Source of the DNA: UPXZ01 sp964634605
Lineage (GTDB): Bacteria > Bacteroidota > Bacteroidia > Bacteroidales > Paludibacteraceae
Length of the DNA stretch: 64,000 bases
Assembly (NCBI GenBank): GCA_964634605.1
Contig: CAZWLJ010000009.1
Location: 14,753-78,752, forward strand
Direction: 5' to 3'
Shown here one piece after another: positions 28,551 through 37,300 of the stretch. Below the pieces are notes generated by a model. That model saw only the letters and a program-made list of their open reading frames with translations, was not told the DNA's origin and did no database searches. Every line of letters begins with the position of its first letter. The stretch's first letter is position 1. Made by a program: the position numbers and the translations under genes.

Positions 28551-30635
28551 TTAAACTCCGGAAGTTAAACTGAAAATTTGTAACTTCGGGAGTGAATTGT
28601 TATCCGAAATCGTCCAGGTGCCAAAATCCCAGTTGAGATTATATTCATAAAATATCCGGCTGACACAATTCACCTGTTTTTCACCCTCCCGGGCAGGTTT
28701 AACAACCTGCATGAGCGCAGGAATAGCACTTTCATCGTAACATTGGATACCTGATACAGCAGGTGCCGGATTCTTATAATCTTTGTAGGTTATATTGGAA
28801 TCGGGAAGTCTGTTTGCCCATCCGGCATTGATGTTGTAGCGTAGCCAGGGAATGTATTGATATTGCCTGCCGTCTTCTATCAGTCGATTAATATACTGTG
28901 CGAAAATAGCATGATAAATTCCCTGTTCAATTCCGTTTTCAAAATCAAGGTATCCGTTTGTGCTCATCTGATTCTTAGTATAGTTGGCTGCGAGGATGGC
29001 ATCATTCAAATATTTCTTTTCGCTTGTAGCGTTGTAAAGCATCACTGCTGCTCCTATGCATGTTGCCTGATTATATACGTGATCTTTCCAGGTTGGTAAA
29101 CCCGAGCCATGTTTTGAGTCAGCTACTCTGCCTGTTTGTTTCTCAAAAAGATTATTTTGAGCCCATGTGAAAATTTCAAGTCCTTTATGAAAATAAGTTG
29201 AATCACCGGTAAGATGAAATAATGTCATCGCAGCAATTACGGTCGGATAATTAATACACGCCATTTTTCCCATGGATGGCTTTGGTGTACCTTCCGGATT
29301 CTTTTGATCCCAGGCCCAATACATACCTCCGTTTACGGGGTCATAACTTCCATTGTCTTTCAACACATCAGACCCTGACCATACCCGTTCAAATCCGGTT
29401 TTCGACAAGTTCAGGTATTTTACTTCTCCGGTTACTTCGTATGCCCGGGCTAATGAAATCACCCACCACATGATGTCGTCATAGATAAACCAGACTTTAC
29501 CGTTATCCCAGTTATAATAATCATATTTCAATCTATTTCCTTCTAAAATATTATTCACCAAAACCAAGTCCTTTTCATCACCCGTTCTCAGGTAATTATT
29601 CAGCATGACATCAAATAAAATAGCTTGTGTCCAGATAGCAGCTACTTTTCCAATCTTAGTTGAATACTCATAATACAACATACGTGAACTGGAGTAATAA
29701 GCAGAATTAAACGCTCCGGTAGCCGATGCAATATCCTGGCTGGTATAATCAGGATATGAAGATTTAAAATCCGATCCTTTATATGGTACATTTTCACCCT
29801 GCATTCCTTTAATATATGATTCGGGTAAAGCTACAGTAAACAGATTCAGATTGCCAATGAGCATATCTGTCCGGGCATAATTCGTATTCAATGTTAGCGG
29901 AGCACTTTTCTTTTCGCCTGCGATACGGTTTACATATAATCCTTTTAACATAGCAGACATGACTACTGATGAAATGATGGAATTCTCTCCGGCAGATGAT
30001 CCCAGCATTCCGCCAGCAGCATACTTAGCTTGCAGCAAACCGGAAAAGTACGTGTTTTCGATATGAATATTTTCAGCATTTCCTACCAAACCTCCGGCAT
30101 TCATTTGCAATGCCGTGACATTTACAGCTGAATATGAATTTGTAATTTCAGACACTTTATCTCCTTTGGACACTTTCCCGATAAATGATCCGGCTGATCC
30201 ATAGGATTTAACAAAACCGCCATTGGTATAGGAACCTGAAATGGTTGTAGCAATGGCTTTACCAATCATAACGGCTGCATTTACTCCCTCCCAAGGGTGA
30301 TTTGCCAATATTTGTGGATTCTCAAAACCCACATTGAAAATTCGGGCATTCTTAGTACAGGCAAAAAATCCAACGTTTGTAAGGCTTGAATTATCAATTC
30401 TCAGGTTGGAAATGGTATGCCCGTTTCCATCCAAAATGCCCTGAAAAGGAATAACCGAACCAATCGGTTCCCAGGATTGAGTCAGCACAATATCATTTTC
30501 GAGTACGTAATGACCTGACACATTTTCGGCAATTGCCCGTAATTCGGCTTCATTAGTAATGGCAATCTGAGCCTGAGTGGTTAACCCAAAGAAAAGCGTG
30601 AGAATTGATAAACTATATTTGAAAATAACTGTCAT
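28551..30635 (-). CDS. GH76-family protein with the mannanase domain set inside a GLUG domain
   Basis: A 694-residue protein with a signal peptide (1-22). Residues 25-265 are a GLUG-type beta-helix (EPIGSVIPFQGILDGNGHTI, then AGGLVGNAENIHIENTYFSG). Residues 300-650 form a GH76 (alpha/alpha)6 domain with the catalytic pair Asp386-Asp387 in FIYDDIMWW. The last 35 residues (LNWDFGTWTISDNNSLPKL) read like the closing segment of a GLUG domain, so the enzyme domain seems to be inserted near that domain's end. No T9SS tail is present. It should act on alpha-1,6-mannan. Its gene follows the sulfatase with a 42-bp gap. Confidence 0.85.
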   Translation of the reverse strand: MTVIFKYSLSILTLFFGLTTQAQIAITNEAELRAIAENVSGHYVLENDIVLTQSWEPIGSVIPFQGILDGNGHTISNLRIDNSSLTNVGFFACTKNARIFNVGFENPQILANHPWEGVNAAVMIGKAIATTISGSYTNGGFVKSYGSAGSFIGKVSKGDKVSEITNSYSAVNVTALQMNAGGLVGNAENIHIENTYFSGLLQAKYAAGGMLGSSAGENSIISSVVMSAMLKGLYVNRIAGEKKSAPLTLNTNYARTDMLIGNLNLFTVALPESYIKGMQGENVPYKGSDFKSSYPDYTSQDIASATGAFNSAYYSSSRMLYYEYSTKIGKVAAIWTQAILFDVMLNNYLRTGDEKDLVLVNNILEGNRLKYDYYNWDNGKVWFIYDDIMWWVISLARAYEVTGEVKYLNLSKTGFERVWSGSDVLKDNGSYDPVNGGMYWAWDQKNPEGTPKPSMGKMACINYPTVIAAMTLFHLTGDSTYFHKGLEIFTWAQNNLFEKQTGRVADSKHGSGLPTWKDHVYNQATCIGAAVMLYNATSEKKYLNDAILAANYTKNQMSTNGYLDFENGIEQGIYHAIFAQYINRLIEDGRQYQYIPWLRYNINAGWANRLPDSNITYKDYKNPAPAVSGIQCYDESAIPALMQVVKPAREGEKQVNCVSRIFYEYNLNWDFGTWTISDNNSLPKLQIFSLTSGV

Positions 30636-30677
30636 TTAAGTGTAATTAAATATTCAATACATTGCTTCATAATGGAG

Positions 30678-32378
30678 CTACATATTAGTTTCCGAATCGG
30701 GTCTTTCTGCCGTTACCGAAAGTCCTGCTCTTATTGCCCAGTCATTCCATTTGGATTTCAAATTTTTTACTACATCCGGATTTTCGATAGCTACATTATT
30801 TGATTCGGATAAATCCGTCGCAAGGTTAAAAAGTTGCCAGCCGGAATTTCTCAGGGCTACCAATTTCCAGTCTCCTTCGCGTACGGCTTTTCCACCCTCA
30901 TGTTCCCAATAGAAAGTTCTCTTTTCATCCAAAGCCGTATTTTTAAAAACAGGTATCAAACTTCGTGATTCAGCAGCAAGTGGAATAATTTGTTTTTCAT
31001 TGAATTTCGCCGGATATTCAGTTTGAGCAAGTTCAATGCATGTAGGCATGATATCGATAAAATGACCGGGACTGCGCACAATACTTCCCGGATTTGTACC
31101 CAGACCTTCAGGCCAATGCACTATCATCGGAGTGGCATTTCCGCCATGAAAAGATTCCGCCTTCCAGTATCGGAAAGGTGTATTCACGGCTCCCGCCCAT
31201 CCTGAACCTAAATAATTCCAGGTATCTTCTCCACCTGGTACGGCACTATTATGAGTTAATGACTGTCCGTTGCGGGTTCGGTCAGGCCGATCAAAATCTC
31301 CGATTGAGTAGTTTTCGGGCGATGCTCCGTTGTCCGACATGAAAAATATTACGGTATTGTCCAGTTGTCCTGTTTCCCTGAGTTTATCGATAATCTTTCC
31401 AACTCCCTGATCCACACAGTCCACCATCGCCGCATGTACTTCCATATTGGCGGCTTCAAATGATTTATTTGATTCGTTTGACCATAGCCTGTTCGATTCG
31501 TTTTTTCCCAAAGGAGTTTTGACAGGGTCAATCAATCCTATCTCTGCCATTCGGTTATACCTGTTTGTCCGCAATTCGTCCCAACCTCCATTATACTTGC
31601 CTTTGTATTTGGCTATATCTTCGGATTTTGCATGTAGAGGCCAATGAGGAGCCGTATAAGCCACATACATAAAGAATGGTTCCTTTTTTAAAGAAAAAAT
31701 ATCGATGGTTTCAACCGTCTTATCGGTTATATAATCGGTGTAGTAGAAATTTTCGGGGATCGTATCTATCGGTATTTCATTATGAACCAGACTGAAGGGA
31801 TCGAAAAAATTGCCCACGCCCCAAATGGTTCCCCAGTGATTTTCAAAACCCCTGTTGGATGGATAAGATGCCAGAGGCGCAAAATCACCGTAATGTACCT
31901 GATTTGCCAACCACTGCATTTGTTCTTCGCGGTTTGGTCGTGTCCGGGTAAGGGATAAATGCCATTTCCCAGTCATGGCAGTTCGATAACCGCTTCGTCT
32001 GAGAACTTCCGGAATTGTTACACAATTGTCAGTCAGGCTTTTACCCATACCGGTAATACCTGCCTGCCGGGCGTAAAGTCCTGTAAGTAATGAAGCCCGG
32101 GAAGGACAACTGCGTGCACAATTGTAGAACTGAGTAAATCGTAAACCATTCTTAGCAAGTGCATCAATGTTAGGAGTATTGATTTCGCTGCCATAACATC
32201 CCAAATCAGAATAACCTAAATCATCAACAAGAATTAACAGGATATTTGGTCGCTCTTTGGTTTGAGAGTTAGCAGATACCGAAAGTGCGAAGGCAAACGA
32301 ACCGGCAAGTCCGGCTGTTAGCAGAATTTCTTTGCTGACAGTTAGATTTGATGTATTATTAAGTTGCCTCCGTTTCAT
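30678..32378 (-). CDS. Ser-type sulfatase (S1 family), exported
   Basis: The start was chosen at the ATG at 32376-32378 (MKRRQLNN), nine codons inside the longest frame. A hydrophobic export segment (EILLTAGLAGSFAFALSVSA) follows. The sulfatase fold is clear: PNILLILVDDLGYSDLG with the metal aspartates, and the modification motif SCPSRASLLTG. Aligned to the [C/S]-x-P-x-R signature, the residue to be turned into formylglycine is Ser (AGT, 32109-32111), not Cys. Ser-type sulfatases are matured by the radical-SAM enzyme anSME, which is not in this window. The enzyme should remove sulfate esters from the target glycan. Its gene lies between an SGNH hydrolase and a GH76. Confidence 0.92.
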   Translation of the reverse strand: MKRRQLNNTSNLTVSKEILLTAGLAGSFAFALSVSANSQTKERPNILLILVDDLGYSDLGCYGSEINTPNIDALAKNGLRFTQFYNCARSCPSRASLLTGLYARQAGITGMGKSLTDNCVTIPEVLRRSGYRTAMTGKWHLSLTRTRPNREEQMQWLANQVHYGDFAPLASYPSNRGFENHWGTIWGVGNFFDPFSLVHNEIPIDTIPENFYYTDYITDKTVETIDIFSLKKEPFFMYVAYTAPHWPLHAKSEDIAKYKGKYNGGWDELRTNRYNRMAEIGLIDPVKTPLGKNESNRLWSNESNKSFEAANMEVHAAMVDCVDQGVGKIIDKLRETGQLDNTVIFFMSDNGASPENYSIGDFDRPDRTRNGQSLTHNSAVPGGEDTWNYLGSGWAGAVNTPFRYWKAESFHGGNATPMIVHWPEGLGTNPGSIVRSPGHFIDIMPTCIELAQTEYPAKFNEKQIIPLAAESRSLIPVFKNTALDEKRTFYWEHEGGKAVREGDWKLVALRNSGWQLFNLATDLSESNNVAIENPDVVKNLKSKWNDWAIRAGLSVTAERPDSETNM

Positions 32379-32426
32379 ATTGTCAAGATTGTTGTTATCA
32401 TTCATTTTTCATCAAAAAAACTATTC

Positions 32427-34007
32427 TCAGTTCTTTATTAGAATGGAACCAGGTAAATTACCATTAATTCGCTCATAATCCGGCGATTCATTCTCAGATG
32501 AATTTTGTATAAGATGCAAATTATCAGAACCACAAGTCATTTGATGCTGATATTTTGAGCAAGAAAGATTGCTTGTCAATTTATCAGGAGAAGTACAATT
32601 TTGTTCTTCTACGACCAAAGAATTTATACTTTGTGCAAAATTCTGAAGTGCCTGCTTCTCTGTAGCTGTGTTTCCATTCAGAGGAGCATAAATTTCGAGA
32701 CTGGATTTAAGCATCTTACCAGCGTGAAGTGCTGAAATCTCTTCGTCATTCATGGCTGAACGATGAAAGAAAAGTTCCCGAAAATCAGCATCCGCTGTTT
32801 CTGTAAAATCATTCAGGTAAAAACGTACCGGAATAAGTTTTTCTTCAATTGTGGTATTTGTAATCTTCACCCCGTCTAAGTATAAAAAAGTTCTACCCGA
32901 GGCGTGGTAATGTGTCAGACTCACTTGGTGCCATTTTCCATCGTTAAGAGGATACAGAGATATCAGTTTATCTGAGGTTGACTGAGTTTCATAAACCAGT
33001 TTCCCGTCAGATCCAATTTTTAACTTTGCTGTTAACCGGTTTTTGTTCGTTAATGAGGCCAGAACTCCTGTTGATGTAGTTTTGCACTCAAATGAGAGTG
33101 TGAATGAATGCAGAATATTCTCAGGTGTCCAGGCAATACGTTTAACTTTATCACTTTTCAGAAACGAATAAGTCGTATTACCGTTTTTAATCGGCTGAGG
33201 CTTACCATTGGCCAATGCATCCATGAGGGATGGAACGATTGCATAATACATTTCGGCATGACCGGATGTGTTCGGGTGAGCATTGCCGGCCTGATATGTG
33301 GTTACCCAATTTCCGCTTCCATTGTCAATGGCTCCCAGGAAATTTACACTAGGAACATCCCATTGTTGAATAAGTAAATTCATCTTTTTCAGAAAGTTAT
33401 AATCTGCCTCGTTAAAATCGGCCCGGGGATAGTTATTTCCAATCAGCGGAATTTTTCCTGCTTGACGGGATTTTTTAATCAAAAGTTGCATATTATCTCG
33501 ATAACTGTCGAAAGCTATCTGACCTTTTTCGTGAATACCCTCATTTCCAAGCGATAAACCATAAAACACATATCGGGTATTTGCATTCAACAGATCGTTG
33601 TCCCATCGGTTCAATACATCGGTCGTATTATTTCCGGGTACTGAAATATTTACCGTTTTCCAGATATTATTTGAATTTTGAGCAAGGTGATCTGCAAATA
33701 GCTGAGCATATCCTTTACCTGAATCGGCACCTTGTCCGTTTGGTACGGAAGAGCCCATGATGGCGAGTGAATATTCGCCGATTTTTTGGTTGAAATTTGA
33801 TACCGGTTTTGAATAGGAAACGGATGATGAAGTGAGTTCGGTATTTGTAGTATCATCACAGCAATTGCGGTCAATGGTAGCATTTATACTGCTATTGCAT
33901 TTATCAACTTCACTTTTCGAAAAATCGGGCAGTAAATTTTGCACGATTTGCCCTGATAATTGAAGTGAAAAAAGTACATATAAAGTATAAAATGTAATTT
34001 TTTTCAT
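32427..34007 (-). CDS. Secreted SGNH/GDSL-family esterase with concanavalin-like domain
   Basis: The ATG at 34005-34007 was preferred because it opens a signal peptide (MKKITFYTLYVLFSLQLSGQ); the longest frame adds 22 unlikely residues. The SGNH blocks are visible: block I AIMGSSVPNGQG with the nucleophile Ser, GLSLGNEG, GNNYPRAD and block V NAHPNTSGHAE with the catalytic His. Residues from about 265 to 430 resemble a laminin-G/concanavalin fold (LSFECKTTSTGVLAS, FYLNDFTETADADFREL). The last 60 residues are polar with several Cys and resemble no domain I know. Such enzymes typically remove acetyl or other acyl groups. It sits upstream of the sulfatase in the transcript. Confidence 0.85.
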   Translation of the reverse strand: MKKITFYTLYVLFSLQLSGQIVQNLLPDFSKSEVDKCNSSINATIDRNCCDDTTNTELTSSSVSYSKPVSNFNQKIGEYSLAIMGSSVPNGQGADSGKGYAQLFADHLAQNSNNIWKTVNISVPGNNTTDVLNRWDNDLLNANTRYVFYGLSLGNEGIHEKGQIAFDSYRDNMQLLIKKSRQAGKIPLIGNNYPRADFNEADYNFLKKMNLLIQQWDVPSVNFLGAIDNGSGNWVTTYQAGNAHPNTSGHAEMYYAIVPSLMDALANGKPQPIKNGNTTYSFLKSDKVKRIAWTPENILHSFTLSFECKTTSTGVLASLTNKNRLTAKLKIGSDGKLVYETQSTSDKLISLYPLNDGKWHQVSLTHYHASGRTFLYLDGVKITNTTIEEKLIPVRFYLNDFTETADADFRELFFHRSAMNDEEISALHAGKMLKSSLEIYAPLNGNTATEKQALQNFAQSINSLVVEEQNCTSPDKLTSNLSCSKYQHQMTCGSDNLHLIQNSSENESPDYERINGNLPGSILIKN

Positions 34008-34106
34008 GATAAATGGGTCATAATTGATAAAAAAAGAAAACCGGGAACAGAAAAAACATCCAAGATAAAACAATTAATATAAAGTCAAAATAATGTTTAT
34101 CAGACC

Positions 34107-34127
34107 TTTGTATAAAATACAAATTTA
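34107..34127 (-). promoter_or_regulatory. Candidate internal promoter with a palindrome over its -7 element
   Basis: TAAATTTG on the minus strand (34127 down to 34120) matches TAnnTTTG about 113 nt before the SGNH gene. A palindrome TTTGTAT-N3-ATACAAA (34107-34123) overlaps it. A CAAA (TTTG on the minus strand) at 34153-34156 is 25 nt away, longer than the usual 19-20. The region 34008-34395 has no convincing gene apart from this site and the hairpin at 34354-34387. Confidence 0.35.
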
Positions 34128-34353
34128 TTTCGCAGATAATTTCAGAAGAAAACAAACCATAAAAGATACAAAAGTTATTCTGAAAACATCAGAATATTTT
34201 ATCTCTATTTTGAGAGGTACCTGGTTGCGAAAAAGCCACAACAAAAGCCCTGATTCAAGAAGTCAGATGAATTTGAACACAAGAAGTGATTCTAAAGCAC
34301 TTCTTTATCGTGTTACTTTTGCCTCTTTTATGGTTTTTTTTACTTGTTTTAAT

Positions 34354-34387
34354 TTTCGGATTGCAGAAATTCATCTGCAATCCGAAA
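34354..34387 (-). other. Strong RNA hairpin 9 nt past the GH2-GLUG stop codon
   Basis: A 14-bp perfect stem (34354-34367 with 34374-34387) with a 6-nt loop. On the minus strand it is followed by AATTAAAAC rather than a T-run, so it is not a classical terminator. It could protect a processed 3' end or weaken read-through into the SGNH gene. Confidence 0.6.
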
Positions 34388-34395
34388 TATTATTC

Positions 34396-37300
34396 TTACT
34401 GGTTAACAATTTTAACCGCTTCAACATTTCTTCCGCTTACGGATTTTATCACGTAGATACCGCGAGGGAGTTGCACCTTTTTAACATTCTCAACATCAAT
34501 ACGTTGCATTAAAGTTCCAGCAACATTATATATCCATACTGCTGCAGGATTTTTAGCTTCAAGTATCAAAGTTCCTTGTATAGAATATACTTTCAGGTTA
34601 TTTGTATTATTCACACTTGTTGAAGGTACTCCTGTTTCATCCTTAGCTTTGAATACCGGAAAAGGTGAAGTTGTGGGATCCATTTTCCAAACAGTTGCAA
34701 AGTCCCATCCGAGAGCAGTATAGAATGCTTGTGTTTTGAAATCGTCAATCGGACGTTTTTGCATATCTGTAGCACGTGGAAGCTGATCTCCTCTGTTTGG
34801 ATTAAACAATGGATTCATTTTCATATCATCACGCGTAAAGCAGTTAACGAACTCATTGAGACGGGTACCACCTGCACCATACGAAATAAATTCATTACCC
34901 GAACCACTTAAAACCTCACTTGCTAATGATACAACTCCGCGAAAACTATTAATTCCGCCTTCAATACGAGAGGCGATACCTGCGCCATCTCTGTTATCAG
35001 CAATCAGGGCATCAATATGAGTAAGCTTCACTGTTCCGGTGTAGTAACTGTTTTCGATGCGTGTATCACTTGCCACTCCGATGAATCCGCCAGCTTGCCA
35101 TTCGGTAGAAGAAACTGCACCATCAATAATATAACAATCTTTGATTTTAGAACCACTTCCCTGGAATGTGCCGCCTATAAGTCCGCCAGTATGGTCCCTG
35201 CCAATAATTAATGGTTTATTTACCACAACTCGCTCAACAGTAACACCAACTCCTCTGCCTAATAAAGATCCTACGTCATTATTTCCATATACCCATGGTT
35301 CATCCAAACGCAAATCGGTGAAATGAGCACCTCTGGCAACTCCGAAAAGACCCTGATTATTCAGACCTGTATTAGCTATTTCAGGACAAACGATAGTATA
35401 TTTATTTCCATCAAGATAGCCAGTAAATGGAGTATTTTCATTACCAATTGGCACGTAACCTTGCTCGTTATACATATCAATATTTGCTGTCAATTTATAG
35501 AATCCTGACAGGTTGTTTTTGATTGCTTTGAATTGTTCAGCAGTACTGATTTCAATCCAAACCGGCTCACTGACAGCAGGTTCATAATCAAGTGCCATTG
35601 TGGCTTTTTCGGAATAAATTCCCAGGTCAATTTTTTGACCACCTGTTGTCTGTATCACGTGAATAGCAAACAGGTTATCACCACCCCAGTTAATGGTAGC
35701 CTTAGCTTCCTCAGAAATTACTAAATCCTGATATGATGTAGTATAGCCGGTATTAGATGCAGCTAATACACCGTTAATATACAATTCGTAATTTTCATCC
35801 CAGAATATACTGTATTTTACAGCAGCTTTTTCTTCTTCGGTAAGTGCCGGGAATTTAACCATTTTACGTAAAAAGATGGTTCTTTCTCTCCAGCTGGTTC
35901 TTTCGGAATCACCAAAACCGGAAAGTCCTTCTTTCCATGAGCTGTCGTCGAAAGCAACTTGAGTATTCCAGCCTGTTCCGGGATCGGTGAAATTTTCGTC
36001 ACCGGTTACATATTTCCACAATTCGCCACCCTGGAAAGATGTTCTCAAAATTGGTTTTAAAGCGGTTGTTTTCATCCACCTGATACCTTCTTTCAGAACT
36101 TTACCAGCTACGCTATCTTCCAAAGCCAGTTTGTTCACTTTTCGGTCGTAAGTCAGGAAGCCGTTCACTTCTTGTTCTACGTCAGTAATTTGAGTATATA
36201 CAATACCGTTGATACCTTCGGTTGTTAAACCATACGCTCTGGTGTTGAATATTTTGAATTTATCAGCCAGTTCCTGAGCGTTGGTAACACTACTGTAAGG
36301 ATTATTAGCCGAACTCCATATATGATTATTAATTATTAATCCATATCCACCCGTTTCACCGGTTACAGATACACGTTCATTGTACTTGTTAGTATGAAGA
36401 GCGGGTTCTGAATAATTATGACGATCGAGAATGTCACCTATTTCATAGCTTGTCCATCCGGATGCCGGGTTAATCAAACGGGTATCATCCAGACTGCGGA
36501 TTAAGTTTACTGTGTTAATAGTATGAGTAGGATTACCTTTTGCAGGATCATCATTGTTGGCAAATTGGGCCCAACCTTCGTTAAATGGAACCCACATTAC
36601 GATACATGGATAGTTTTTCAGGTTCTTAACAATTGCTTCTGTTTCACGCATGAAGTTTTCCATGATAGCGATGTCAGTTCCGTCGCCCACAACTCTTCGT
36701 TCGTTCAGTCCGGCTGGTGTTGGCATATCCTGCCATACCATCAGTCCCAGCGAATCAGCATAGTAAAACCAACGGGCAGGTTCCACTTTAATGTGTTTCC
36801 TTACCATGTTCATTCCCAAATCTTTAGTCGCTTCCAAATCATAACGGAGCGCTGAATAAGTAGGTGGAGTATGCAATCCATCAGGCCAGAAACCCTGATC
36901 CAATGTTCCATAATGGAATACCGGCTTATTGTTCAGGAACATATATGGTTTTCCACGTAACATTCCTTTGGAAATTTTACGCATTCCAAAATAGCTCTTT
37001 ACATTATCCAATTCTGTACCAGTCCTGGTTATTGTGATATTTAATCCATACAGGAAAGGAGAATCGGGTGACCAGAGTTTAGCATTGCTTATCGGTATGG
37101 AAGTTTCCTGTCCAATTGTCACTGTTTGTTCTGCAACTTTCACATTTCCATCCATTACAGCTACTTTAGCAGTAGATCCACCACCATTTACCACATTAAC
37201 TTTAATTTTTATTGCGCTATTATCTACATCCGGAACAATACTTAAATCTCTTACCCGGGTTTGATTTACAGCTTCGTACCATACAGTTTGCCATATACCG

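Noticed and set aside
34093..34512. Plus-strand frame of 139 codons
   Set aside because: It runs through an AT-rich gap, the hairpin and the antisense of the GH2-GLUG 3' end. It has no ribosome site or recognisable domain.
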